Positions 14,043 to 22,212 of a stretch of 25,528 nucleotides of DNA are shown in pieces (the stretch's first letter is position 1; each line of letters starts with the position of its first letter). The notes beneath the pieces were generated by a model, which was given only the letters and a program-made list of their open reading frames with translations, made no database searches and was not told the origin of the DNA. The position numbers and the translations under genes are program-made. The DNA lies in NCBI RefSeq assembly GCF_002482975.1, contig NZ_DLHA01000038.1, positions 1 to 25,528 on the forward strand. Direction: 5' to 3'. Source of the stretch: Flavobacterium sp. UBA7680 (GTDB lineage: Bacteria; Bacteroidota; Bacteroidia; Flavobacteriales; Flavobacteriaceae).

Positions 14043-15143
14043 TTAGATCGCCTCAAACAACTTCCCCGGAAGCGGTCTTATCACTCCTTTAAGCTCCATA
14101 TTCAAGAGCAAACCTGAGATTTTATAAATAGGAAACTCACATTGTAACGCTATTATATCAAACAATTCCTTGCCATTTTTTAGCAAGAAATCATATATCT
14201 TTTGTTCATCAGGTTCCAGTTCAACAAACAACTGTTTCTGCACAGGTTTCGCTTTATTATCAATATTCCAATTCAAAATATAAACTAAATCAGCAGCGCT
14301 TGTTAAAACGTTTGCTTTTTGCGTTTTGATAAGATCATTGCATCCCTGGCTATATTTGTCTGTAACGCGCCCGGGAACGGCAAAAACATCGCGATTATAA
14401 TCGTTTGCCAGGTTAGCCGTAATAAGTGAACCTCCTCTATCAGCAGATTCGATCACAATCGTAGCTTCGGTCATACCGGCAACGATGCGATTTCTACGCA
14501 CAAAATTTTCTTTATCTGGGTTTGCAGTACTCCAAAATTCTGTAATAAAACCTCCATTTTCTTCCATTGCAGCCACATATTTCTTGTGTGCTTTGGGATA
14601 AATCTGGTTTAATCCATGAGCCAAAACTCCAATAGTTTGCAAGTTATAATCCATGGCCAGTTGATGTGCAACAATATCAACTCCGTAAGCAAAACCACTC
14701 ACAATTACAGGATCAAGCGGAGCCAAATCTTCGATTAATTTCTTGCAAAACTCCGTTCCGTATGAAGTAATCTGACGCGTTCCAACTATACTGATTATTT
14801 TTTTATTTTTTAAGTTGATATTACCCGCAGAAAAAATCAAAACAGGAGAATCTATACAATGTTTTAAACGATCAGGATAATCTTCTTCCTGAAAAAAAGA
14901 TGCTTTTATGTGGTTTGAATGAATAAATTCCAGCTCACGACTAGCTCTTTCAAAAACTGATTTATCTTTAAAATTTTTCAATAAAACAGAACCAACACCG
15001 TCAATAGCTGCTATTTGATTGGTTTTGGCTTTAAAAATCGCTTCAGCATTTCCAAAATGTGTAAGTAATTTTTTAGCCATAATATCACCCACTCCATCGA
15101 CTTTTAATAAGGCTAACAAATAAAATAAATCCTGATCTGACAT
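14043..15143 (-). CDS. dprA: DNA-processing protein DprA (Smf)
   Basis: 366 aa, usual length. DprA binds incoming single-stranded DNA during natural transformation and loads RecA. N-terminal helix-hairpin-helix region (about 10-60; VDGVGDIMAKKLL and IAAIDGVGSVLL). The Rossmann-like core starts near 115 with ISIVGTRQITSYG and continues with VSGFAYGVDIVAH, GVLAHGLNQIYP, RRNRIVAGM and DRGGSLITANLAN. A DprA-type winged helix follows (about 300-366). All parts look intact. The ATG at 15143 gives a normal N-terminus; no strong promoter was seen. Confidence 0.95.
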   Translation of the reverse strand: MSDQDLFYLLALLKVDGVGDIMAKKLLTHFGNAEAIFKAKTNQIAAIDGVGSVLLKNFKDKSVFERASRELEFIHSNHIKASFFQEEDYPDRLKHCIDSPVLIFSAGNINLKNKKIISIVGTRQITSYGTEFCKKLIEDLAPLDPVIVSGFAYGVDIVAHQLAMDYNLQTIGVLAHGLNQIYPKAHKKYVAAMEENGGFITEFWSTANPDKENFVRRNRIVAGMTEATIVIESADRGGSLITANLANDYNRDVFAVPGRVTDKYSQGCNDLIKTQKANVLTSAADLVYILNWNIDNKAKPVQKQLFVELEPDEQKIYDFLLKNGKELFDIIALQCEFPIYKISGLLLNMELKGVIRPLPGKLFEAI

Positions 15144-15346
15144 TTACTAAAATATTATGTAAAATAGAATATAAAATTCTAAACAATTTAATAGTGCAAA
15201 TATGATTAAAATAAAGTAATTTCTTAATAAAACAACAAAATTAGATTTTTTCCTATTTTTAAAAACTAGCAACATAATGCTTAAATTGCTGGATATTAAT
15301 TGTCTATAAAAATATCAGAATTGTTAATAAAAATTGTGAATAAAAT

Positions 15347-15376
15347 TTTGATAACTATATTGGTTGCATAACTTTG
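15347..15376 (+). promoter_or_regulatory. Promoter of the SPOR-domain gene, predicted leaderless
   Basis: TTTG (15347-15350), 18 bp, then TAACTTTG (15369-15376). The ATG at 15382 follows after 5 nt. This decides the start: a TTG at 15364 in the same frame falls within the promoter and cannot be in the mRNA. Confidence 0.75.
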
Positions 15377-15381
15377 TTACT

Positions 15382-16350
15382 ATGAAAATCGAAACTTACA
15401 TAGCACAGTTATTGTATCGTTATCAGTGTGTAACGGTTCCAGGGTTTGGAGCATTTTTAACCGAAATTCACTCGGCTCAGCTTAATGAAAGCACAAATTC
15501 GTTTTTTCCACCCAAAAAAATGATCTCTTTTAATAGTCATTTGAAAAACAATGACGGGTTATTAGCAAATCATATCGCAAATGGAGAAAAAACATCTTAC
15601 GGTTTTGCCGTAAGCGCCATTGCTTTTGAAGTTCAGAGCTGGAAAAATACCTTAGAAGAAAATGGCACAATAAGCCTTAAAAATATTGGTGAAATTCGTT
15701 TAAATGCAGAGAAAAACATCATTTTTACTCCTAACGATCAAACCAATTTCCTGGCAAGTTCTTTCGGATTAAGTCCGTTTGTTTCTCCGCTTGTAAAAAA
15801 GGAAAATTTCGAGAAAAAAATCAAGGAAATCGAAGAAAGAGAGCCAATTGCTTTATATGAAAATGACGAAGAAGGAAGATCTTCGAATTCGTTTTTGAAA
15901 TATGCTGCAATTTTTGTTTTAGGTCTTGGAATCACGGGAAGTATTGGATATCCTTTGTACCAAAATCAAATTGCAAACAAAACGCTTGTTGTAGAAAGTG
16001 CTGTTCAGAAAAAAGTACAAAACAAGATACAGGAAGCTACATTTTTCATTCAGAGTCCATTACCGGCTGTAACACTTTCTGTTGATTCTGCAAAAGTAGA
16101 AGTTGCCGAAGAAAAAGCAATGTCATATCACATTATGGCAGGTGCATATAGAAGCGAACAAAATGCAAGAAAAGCATATAACCAATTGATTAAAGACGGT
16201 TTTAAAGCCAGAATGTTAGGCGAAAACAAACACGGTTTATTCCCGGTTTTATATGGAAGTTATGCTACAATGTCTGAAGCTGAAAAAGCACAAAAAGAAA
16301 TACAAAAAGGTGAAAATCCAGATGCCTGGATCTTAGTCGAAACTCTATAA
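15382..16350 (+). CDS. HU-CCDC81 and SPOR domain-containing protein
   Basis: 322 aa from the ATG at 15382. The N-terminus (MKIETYIAQLLYRYQCVTVPGFGAFLTE) matches the bacterial HU-CCDC81 domain pair of Bacteroidota. A charged linker with EKKIKEIEEREP is followed by a single membrane segment (about residues 170-193). The C-terminal 75 residues form a SPOR domain (YHIMAGAYRSEQNARKAYNQL ... LFPVLYGSYATMSEAEKAQKEI), which binds denuded septal peptidoglycan. The protein probably sits in the inner membrane at division sites, with the HU-like part in the cytoplasm and SPOR in the periplasm. It starts divergently from dprA and ends in a strong terminator. Confidence 0.88.
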   Translation: MKIETYIAQLLYRYQCVTVPGFGAFLTEIHSAQLNESTNSFFPPKKMISFNSHLKNNDGLLANHIANGEKTSYGFAVSAIAFEVQSWKNTLEENGTISLKNIGEIRLNAEKNIIFTPNDQTNFLASSFGLSPFVSPLVKKENFEKKIKEIEEREPIALYENDEEGRSSNSFLKYAAIFVLGLGITGSIGYPLYQNQIANKTLVVESAVQKKVQNKIQEATFFIQSPLPAVTLSVDSAKVEVAEEKAMSYHIMAGAYRSEQNARKAYNQLIKDGFKARMLGENKHGLFPVLYGSYATMSEAEKAQKEIQKGENPDAWILVETL

Positions 16351-16353
16351 TAC

Positions 16354-16386
16354 AAAAATCCTATTCAAACCGAATAGGATTTTTTT
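16354..16386. terminator. Terminator after the SPOR-domain gene
   Basis: AAAAATCCTATTC (16354-16366) pairs perfectly with GAATAGGATTTTT (16372-16384) around a 5-nt loop, followed by Ts. Confidence 0.9.
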
Positions 16387-16478
16387 TGTCTTATTTTGTC
16401 TTTAAAAAAACCTTATTTAGCTCAACTTCAGGAGCTGCAATCCTATTTTTGTTCTACTATTTTAAAGAACAAAATACA

Positions 16479-16925
16479 ATGAAAAACACGCTAAAATTAC
16501 TTCTCGCATTTTTATTTATTCTAAGCTCTAATTCATTTTTTGCTCAAAAGATAATCACAACTGAAAAGTCTCAGGAAATTGCACAGAAAAAATTAGATCT
16601 GGAAGCCCAGAAGTCAACAGAAGAGTATCGTAAAAAGCTAGACAATGATCAATCGCAATTAAAAAAAGAACAAAGAAAATTAGAAAGGCATCAAAAAGAC
16701 CTTAAAAACGCACAGAAAGATCTTGAATCTACCAACAAAAAGATTGATAAGTTAGAATACAACAAACAAAAACTGGAATCGAAAATAAACTCAAGCTCGG
16801 TTTCTGAAGAAGATTTGCAAAAACAACAAATAAAGTTGAAAGAACACGATCTTGATATTCAAAAACTTAAATTAAAAAAAATAGAACAGCAGAAGAAACT
16901 CGACAGAGTAAAAGCTGAATATTAA
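16479..16925 (+). CDS. Exported coiled-coil protein of unknown function
   Basis: 148 aa from the ATG at 16479. Residues 1-22 are a signal peptide (KLLLAFLFILSSNSFFAQ). Nearly all the rest is a charged coiled coil rich in Lys, Glu, Gln and Leu (KKEQRKLERHQKDLKNAQKD ... KLKLKKIEQQKK). An upstream in-frame TTG at 16386 would put a non-signal extension before the signal peptide and lies in the previous terminator, so it was not used. A TATTTTTG element (16444-16451) 28 bp before the ATG is a likely -7 site. It converges with the next gene on a shared terminator. Role unknown; periplasmic location inferred. Confidence 0.75.
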   Translation: MKNTLKLLLAFLFILSSNSFFAQKIITTEKSQEIAQKKLDLEAQKSTEEYRKKLDNDQSQLKKEQRKLERHQKDLKNAQKDLESTNKKIDKLEYNKQKLESKINSSSVSEEDLQKQQIKLKEHDLDIQKLKLKKIEQQKKLDRVKAEY

Positions 16926-16928
16926 AAC

Positions 16929-16962
16929 AAAAATCCTACTCGTAATGAGTAGGATTTTTTTG
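16929..16962. terminator. Bidirectional terminator between convergent genes
   Basis: AAAAATCCTACTC (16929-16941) pairs perfectly with GAGTAGGATTTTT (16947-16959) around a 5-nt loop; T-runs on both strands. Confidence 0.9.
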
Positions 16963-16963
16963 T

Positions 16964-17725
16964 TTAACGTGAAACAATTTTAGCATCCTGGGAAAGTATA
17001 ACTTTAGTGCCCTGATAAATTTTTAATCTCGCCGGAGGCGAATTTTTTTCGCCCAAAACGATGATCGCACACTCATAAACTAAATTGCCTTTTTTAAATT
17101 CATATTGATGATTTCCACCTATTCCTTCTACAACTAATTCGCCACCATTGATCACTAAATCAGGTTTTTGAGTCATTTCTTTTTTAATCGACCATGAGGC
17201 AAAACGGTAATTATTATTTCCCAAATTATCAATCCTGATTTTAAATTCAGAGGTTTCCAGAATACAAATTGGCGTTTGAAAAAATGCTATGCTAGGATCA
17301 AGCATTTTCTTTTGCGACGCAATTAGTTTGTTTTTAAGTTCTATTTCGGCTTTCGATTGATAATTTACTGCTGTTAAACGTCCTTCGGTATCCAGCCAAA
17401 TGTTGCCGTGAATTAGCATAATTCCGCGCAAACCCATATCAGTCCAGCCTTTCGCAGGCGTCGATTTTATAATTTCGTTCTTCAGCGTAACATCAAAAAT
17501 TTCAGAATATCGCTTTATAAAATCTGCTTTATTTGCAATATCAGGTATTGGATATTCGCGTTCCAGAGGATAAACCACTGCATCAGCAATGGTTTCTTTC
17601 TTGTCATTTTTTACATTATCAATGAACTTTTTAACAAGTTTCTGATAATCAATATTCGAATCTTGAGCAGAAATAAAACTGCTGCAAAAAATTAATAGCA
17701 CTAAAAATATGTTGCTTCTTTTCAT
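16964..17725 (-). CDS. Exported protein of unknown function, paralog A
   Basis: 253 aa with a signal peptide (residues 1-20, ending FISAQ). The N-terminal half (YQKLVKKFIDNVKNDKKETI ... YPIPDIANKADFIKRYSEIF ... GWTDMGLRGIMLIHGNIWLD) and C-terminal half (FRIxxxNNNYRFASWSIKK, GGNHQYEFKKGNLVYECAI, AKIVSR) align along their whole length with the neighbour at 17854-18612. The two are a tandem duplication. No catalytic motif or membrane segment is visible. A TATATTTG element (17774-17767) about 42 bp upstream is a likely -7 site, so each copy probably has its own promoter. Its stop lies just inside the bidirectional terminator. Confidence 0.75.
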   Translation of the reverse strand: MKRSNIFLVLLIFCSSFISAQDSNIDYQKLVKKFIDNVKNDKKETIADAVVYPLEREYPIPDIANKADFIKRYSEIFDVTLKNEIIKSTPAKGWTDMGLRGIMLIHGNIWLDTEGRLTAVNYQSKAEIELKNKLIASQKKMLDPSIAFFQTPICILETSEFKIRIDNLGNNNYRFASWSIKKEMTQKPDLVINGGELVVEGIGGNHQYEFKKGNLVYECAIIVLGEKNSPPARLKIYQGTKVILSQDAKIVSR

Positions 17726-17818
17726 CTTAAATATTTTTAATTAATTACTAATCCGACATTTACAATCAAATATAAATAATTTATACTAGCTGTAACTAAC
17801 ATTGAAATCGAGTTATAA

Positions 17819-17849
17819 AACAAAAAATCCCATTCTTTCGAATAGGATT
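17819..17849 (-). terminator. Terminator of paralog B
   Basis: AAAATCCTATTC-type stem on the minus strand with one C-A mismatch (around CCCATTC / GAATAGG), loop TTTC, followed by T-rich sequence. Stem nearly identical to those at 16354 and 16929. Confidence 0.65.
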
Positions 17850-17853
17850 TTGT

Positions 17854-18612
17854 TTAACGTGGAACAATTTTAGCGTCCTGATTAAGTATTTCTTTTCCGT
17901 TTTGATAAATGGTTAAAGTAGCTGGTGCTGAATCTTTTGTACCCAAAACTGTAATATAACACTGGTATAGAAAATTACCTTTTTTAAAATCGTAATGATG
18001 ATTACCTCCTGTTCCGTCGTGAAACCATTTTCCGTTGGTAATGATTAGATCCGGTTTTTCGCTCATTGATTGTTTTATTGACCACGACGCATATCTGAAA
18101 TTATCATTTCCCGTGTCATCAATTCTCACTCTGAATTTAGAGGTTTCCAAAATAACTTCCGGAGCATCAAACTTTGCAATCGATGGGTGAAGTTTGCTTT
18201 TTTCAGCAGCTATTAATTTGGTTTTAAGATCTTTCTCAGCTTTAGTTTGATAACTTATAGAAAATACTTTTCCGTCAGTATCCATCCACAAAGTTCCCTG
18301 ATTTAGCATTATCCCACGCCAGCCCATTTCTGACCAGTCTTTTGCCGCATTCGATTTTGAAATTTCAGCTTTCAATTTAGCATCAAAAATTTCATCATAT
18401 CTTTTTACAAACTCTGTTTTATTCTTGATAGACGGAATTGGATTATCTCTTTTTAAAGGATATTTAATAGCCTCGGCTACAGCCTCTTTCCTATCATTTT
18501 TTACATTATCAATAAATTTTTTGACAAACTTTTGATATTCTGGTTTCAAGTCTTGCCCTGACATACTTTGAACCGTAATGCCTATGAATAGGATGTATAG
18601 TAACTTTTTCAT
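17854..18612 (-). CDS. Exported protein of unknown function, paralog B
   Basis: 252 aa from the ATG at 18612, which begins a signal peptide (MKKLLYILFIGITVQSMSGQ). An upstream in-frame TTG at 18684 would bury this signal, so it was rejected. It is a close paralog of the protein at 16964-17725: YQKFVKKFIDNVKNDRKEAV, NPIPSIKNKTEFVKRYDEIF, MGWRGIMLNQGTLWMD, FRYASWSIKQ and GGNHHYDFKKGNFLYQCYI match in order. Probably periplasmic or secreted. The family is unknown to me; the N-terminal part (about 25-110) might be an NTF2-like or helical domain, but this is weak. Confidence 0.75.
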   Translation of the reverse strand: MKKLLYILFIGITVQSMSGQDLKPEYQKFVKKFIDNVKNDRKEAVAEAIKYPLKRDNPIPSIKNKTEFVKRYDEIFDAKLKAEISKSNAAKDWSEMGWRGIMLNQGTLWMDTDGKVFSISYQTKAEKDLKTKLIAAEKSKLHPSIAKFDAPEVILETSKFRVRIDDTGNDNFRYASWSIKQSMSEKPDLIITNGKWFHDGTGGNHHYDFKKGNFLYQCYITVLGTKDSAPATLTIYQNGKEILNQDAKIVPR

Positions 18613-18715
18613 AATTTCTATTTTACATAATGTTTTTATAGTAAATTCCGAAATTTCATTCGAATCTTCAAAATCAAATTCCAAATTCTGAAACCCTAAG
18701 TTACAAAATCTGAAA

Positions 18716-20995
18716 TCAATTTATACTGGCTTTAAACATTTTAAGCTCATCCCAGGTAAATTCATCACCATATTTTTCCTTTAGCGGACTTAGAGATTCT
18801 TCCTGATAAAACTCAAAAGCTTCACGCAAAGCCAGGATTTTATCATACGGTAAAACATCTGAGATCTCGACTTTTTTAGCCTGAATTAGTTTGACCAAAT
18901 GAGTTTCTATTGTCTGAACGGTTAGTTTTCTCATTCGCGCAATATCTTCAATCGAATTTTTCTCCAGCCACAAATCATGGGTTTCTTCGATGGTTGTTTT
19001 CTTTTCGGCCTTCGGTGTGCTTTTATCTAATTTGCGTGCAGTATAACGAACTGTAGGTTCTTCAGATTTAAAAATATCAGTGTTCGACATATTAAATTCC
19101 TCGCGGATCTTTGCAACCTTGTCTAATTTGTAGTTTTTAATCGCTGTAGACGACAATTTCTCTTTACAGATAGTTTTACCTGCAACGACAATTTCTATGA
19201 GTAATTTGGCCTTCATTAAGCGTAAAACTGCTTTCGTTTGCAAATCATCCAAAAAAGCGAGCTCTTCGTAGAACTCTTTTACTTTTTTAAATTTCTGAAT
19301 TTCGGCCATTTTATTCAAAAGATCCGTCACCAGTTTGTCCATTGGTTTAAAAAAATAATCATAAGCTGCCACTACCCTTTCCTGTACAAAAAAGAGATCA
19401 ACAGTTTCTTTATTGAAAATTTTATTGAGCTGATTAACGAATTTTTGTGCAGGATCTGCCAGCGAATCAATTATTTCTAAACGTTTATGTGCCCAGGCTG
19501 AATGTTTCGATTTTTCTGAAGCGACTGCATTTTCGTTATAACTAAAACGGTGATTGCGCCATTCCTGAGCCAAATCGGCCCAATTAAAACTGCTAATCAA
19601 ATAGTTATGAATAAAATTTTTCGTTTCAAAATGCAAAGAATGTTTTAAAACTTCTTCTGTTGCTTTGTTCAAAGCATAGTCCATCACATCCTGATCATTC
19701 GAAATACCATTCATTTGAAGCGGAGACAGCAAAATAAGCCCATTTAAGGACGTTAAACGCGATAATGCTACATAGGCCTGTCCGGGCAAAAAAACTTGCG
19801 ATACATCGAGCGCAGCTTTCTCAAAAGTTAAACCCTGGCTTTTGTGCACTGTAATTGCCCACGCCAGTTTAAGCGGATAATGCGCAAATGTGCCCAAAAC
19901 TTCTTCTTCGACTTCTTTCGTGAGATCGTTTACTTTGTATCGGATATTTTTCCATTCGTATTTTTCAACTTCAATGGTTTTATTTTCTTCAGGAAAATGT
20001 ATGAATATTTCTTCGGCCGAAAGTGATTTTACAACGCCCATTTTTCCGTTGAAATAACGCTTTTCAAAAGACAAATCATTTTTTACAAACATAACCTGAG
20101 CGCCCACTTTGAGTTTCAGATTTTCCTCAACCGGAAAAATTTTCTCCGGAAAATCACCCACAATAAAGGGCTGATAAGCAAATTCATTTCCGGCTAAATC
20201 GCCAATTGCCTGTTCGTTAATCGAATCGGCTTTGGCATTATGCGTGGTAAGTGTAATATATCCGGGATTATTTTTTAAATCAAAATCAGGTTTCACATAT
20301 TCGTTTAAAACCTGAATATCCTGAGGCGTAATCTGATTGTTTCGAAGATTGTTTAAAACCGAAATAAAAGTATCATCAGACTGACGATAAATCTTAGATA
20401 ATTCGATGTATAAGGGTGGATATTGCTGAATTACATGCGAATGAAAAAAGAATTTTCCTTTGTAATAATTGCGTAAAGTTCGCCATTCTTCATCTCTGAT
20501 TACAGGCGGAAGCTGCAATAAATCTCCAATAAAAAGCACCTGAACTCCACCAAAAGGGCGCGAATTTTTACGTACCGTTTGCATCATAAAATCGATAGCA
20601 TCCAGCAAATCAGCACGAAGCATACTGACTTCATCAATAATCAAAAGCTCCATATTTCTGATTACGTTACGCTTAACATTATTCATTTTGAAGTGTCGGC
20701 GCAAGGTTTCTTTATTCTCAAATTTCACGGTTTCAGTAAACTGAGAAGCCTCTTCATATGACGGAATAAAGGCTGAAAATGGCAACTGAAACATCGAGTG
20801 AATGGTAACTCCACCAGCATTTAGCGCTGCGATTCCCGTGGGAGCAACCACTACAGTATTTTTATGGGTTGTAGCAATGATTTCGCGTAAAAGCGTGGTT
20901 TTTCCTGTTCCTGCTTTACCAGTCAGGAAGATCGATTTTTGCGTTTGATTGATGAATTGTAAGGTGTAAGCAGCTGCTTCTGTAACGTTTTGCAT
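18716..20995 (-). CDS. PIF1/RecD-like superfamily 1 helicase with C-terminal HTH_40-like domain
   Basis: 759 aa. Walker A GKAGTGKT at residues 26-33, then APTGIAALNAGGVTIHSMF (motif Ia), LLIIDEVSMLRADLL (motif II), VLFIGDLLQLPPV (motif III), and near 375-420 WAITVHKSQGLTFEKA with YVALSRLTSL (motifs V-VI). This is the PIF1-like set for 5'-3' DNA unwinding by ATP hydrolysis. A helical region follows (about 460-640). The C-terminus (about 660-759) contains LEKNSIEDIARMRKLTVQTIETHLVKLI, which fits the HTH_40 domain also found after RecQ helicases. It is probably a cytoplasmic repair or replication helicase. It is transcribed towards the paralog genes, with a 103-bp gap after its stop. Confidence 0.88.
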   Translation of the reverse strand: MQNVTEAAAYTLQFINQTQKSIFLTGKAGTGKTTLLREIIATTHKNTVVVAPTGIAALNAGGVTIHSMFQLPFSAFIPSYEEASQFTETVKFENKETLRRHFKMNNVKRNVIRNMELLIIDEVSMLRADLLDAIDFMMQTVRKNSRPFGGVQVLFIGDLLQLPPVIRDEEWRTLRNYYKGKFFFHSHVIQQYPPLYIELSKIYRQSDDTFISVLNNLRNNQITPQDIQVLNEYVKPDFDLKNNPGYITLTTHNAKADSINEQAIGDLAGNEFAYQPFIVGDFPEKIFPVEENLKLKVGAQVMFVKNDLSFEKRYFNGKMGVVKSLSAEEIFIHFPEENKTIEVEKYEWKNIRYKVNDLTKEVEEEVLGTFAHYPLKLAWAITVHKSQGLTFEKAALDVSQVFLPGQAYVALSRLTSLNGLILLSPLQMNGISNDQDVMDYALNKATEEVLKHSLHFETKNFIHNYLISSFNWADLAQEWRNHRFSYNENAVASEKSKHSAWAHKRLEIIDSLADPAQKFVNQLNKIFNKETVDLFFVQERVVAAYDYFFKPMDKLVTDLLNKMAEIQKFKKVKEFYEELAFLDDLQTKAVLRLMKAKLLIEIVVAGKTICKEKLSSTAIKNYKLDKVAKIREEFNMSNTDIFKSEEPTVRYTARKLDKSTPKAEKKTTIEETHDLWLEKNSIEDIARMRKLTVQTIETHLVKLIQAKKVEISDVLPYDKILALREAFEFYQEESLSPLKEKYGDEFTWDELKMFKASIN

Positions 20996-21040
20996 TGGGC
21001 TTGTATTGAAAAACTAAAAGTATCGCATTTTTATAAAAGA

Positions 21041-21072
21041 AAAAACCTAAATCTTGACAGATTTAGGTTTTT
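21041..21072. terminator. Terminator of the OmpH-like gene
   Basis: AAAAACCTAAATCT (21041-21054) pairs perfectly with AGATTTAGGTTTTT (21059-21072) with a TTGA-type 4-nt loop. T-runs on both strands. Confidence 0.85.
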
Positions 21073-21095
21073 AAATTTAGTTAGTTAGTTTGGTA

Positions 21096-21677
21096 TTATT
21101 TTTTAGCAGCTTCTCCTTCTTTTACTGCCGGTTTTTCTTCTGATTTTGGGCTTGATTTATACTTATCATTCAGAGCTTTAATGATATCTTTTGTAATATC
21201 ATATTTCTCTTCAGCGTATAAAATTGAAGCAGCATCACCAGTACCGTAGATATAAGAATAACCGTTTTTCTTACCGTAATCTTTGATGAATTTTTTAACT
21301 CCACTTACTAGAGAATCCATTTCAACACCACTTTCTTGTTGTAATTGTTGAGACAAAGCTTGTTGAGCATAACCCAATTGTTGTTCTCTTTTTTGCAACT
21401 CAGCACCTCTTTGTTGAGCCCAAGCCTGACCGTTTGCTTGTGCCTGGCTTTGAAAATTAGCAGCGTCTTGTTTAAAACGTGTAATCTCGGCTTGTAGTTG
21501 TCTTCCTTTTTCTTCAGCTTGCCCTTTGTATTTTGCTTCAAGGTCTTTTGCTTCAGTGTACTCTTTCATTAAAATCGAAGTATCTACGTAAGCTGTTTTT
21601 ACTTCCTTTACTTCTGCAGTTTTATTACATGAAACGGCGAAAATTGAAAGTGCGATAATTACTAATGCTTTTTTCAT
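21096..21677 (-). CDS. OmpH/Skp-family periplasmic chaperone-like lipoprotein
   Basis: 193 aa from the ATG at 21677. The N-terminus MKKALVIIALSIFAVSC is a lipoprotein signal with the modified Cys at 17, unlike the free Skp of E. coli. AYVDTSILMKEYTEAKDLEAKY begins the OmpH core, followed by a long Gln/Glu/Ala coiled coil (about 45-125) and the closing strand-helix region GYSYIYGTGDAASILYAEEKYDIT. A C-terminal Lys/Glu-rich tail ends KEGEAAKK. Skp-like proteins hold outer-membrane proteins unfolded in the periplasm. An in-frame ATG at 21743 lies upstream of the predicted promoter (21712-21741) and was rejected. It has its own terminator. Confidence 0.88.
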   Translation of the reverse strand: MKKALVIIALSIFAVSCNKTAEVKEVKTAYVDTSILMKEYTEAKDLEAKYKGQAEEKGRQLQAEITRFKQDAANFQSQAQANGQAWAQQRGAELQKREQQLGYAQQALSQQLQQESGVEMDSLVSGVKKFIKDYGKKNGYSYIYGTGDAASILYAEEKYDITKDIIKALNDKYKSSPKSEEKPAVKEGEAAKK

Positions 21678-21711
21678 TTTTTGAATTTCTATTTTTTTAA
21701 TGTATTGAAGA

Positions 21712-21741
21712 CAAAAATATAAAAAAATAAATAGCATCAAC
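21712..21741 (-). promoter_or_regulatory. Promoter of the OmpH-like gene
   Basis: On the minus strand GTTG (21741-21738), 18 bp, then TATTTTTG (21719-21712). Leader about 30 nt. Confidence 0.6.
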
Positions 21742-21772
21742 ATAAAGTTTAAAAAATGCTAGAATTTTATCA

Positions 21773-21926
21773 TATTGTTTTTATTTATCGAAAGAAATAT
21801 GTCAATAATTCAACGCTATCAAAAACGACTTTCATAGCTTTTATTAGAAACACTTTCTCAAAAAAGACATAATTACTCCCCACTTGAGCTAAAAAACCGC
21901 CAGAAACACGCTTATTTTACGTTTTA
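21773..21926. repeat. 154-bp direct repeat, copy 1 (degenerate)
   Basis: Aligns without gaps to 22213-22366 at an offset of 440 bp, about 77% identical by my count. The best-kept core is CTTTCATAGCTTTTATTAGA and TCTCAAAAAAGACATAATTA. The terminator-like stem of copy 2 is lost here. Confidence 0.8.
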
Positions 21927-22212
21927 GTATCTTTTCAAAGCCTAAAAGAATCTTGTATGCCAATTTTTTCAAATTGATGCTTTCTTAAATTCATAGCGGC
22001 AGAAAAATGTCGAAAAAATCATTTTGTCTTTTGAAATTTTAAAAAACAAAAATTGGATTGACAACATTTTTAAAAATGCTCCATTTCTAAAAAAATTAGA
22101 ATACAATTTTCGAAAAAATTAAAATTCATAAAATTTTTCGTCTTCATGATTTCAAAATTTAAAAAGAGAAAAATTCAGCCTTAAAATTTCAAAAAACGTG
22201 CGTTTTTTATGG
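21927..22212. other. AT-rich spacer between the 154-bp repeats
   Basis: Contains many A/T runs and short FFEN-like frames but no convincing gene, promoter pair or terminator. It could be decayed coding sequence; nothing recognisable remains. Confidence 0.5.

Noticed and set aside
15364..15381. TTG start giving six more residues on the SPOR protein
   Set aside because: The codon lies within the predicted promoter, and the protein from 15382 has the normal family N-terminus.
18613..18684. Upstream TTG extension of paralog B
   Set aside because: It would bury the signal peptide that starts at 18612 and has no counterpart in paralog A.
21678..21743. Upstream ATG of the OmpH-like gene
   Set aside because: It lies upstream of the likely promoter and would place 22 residues before a clear lipoprotein signal.
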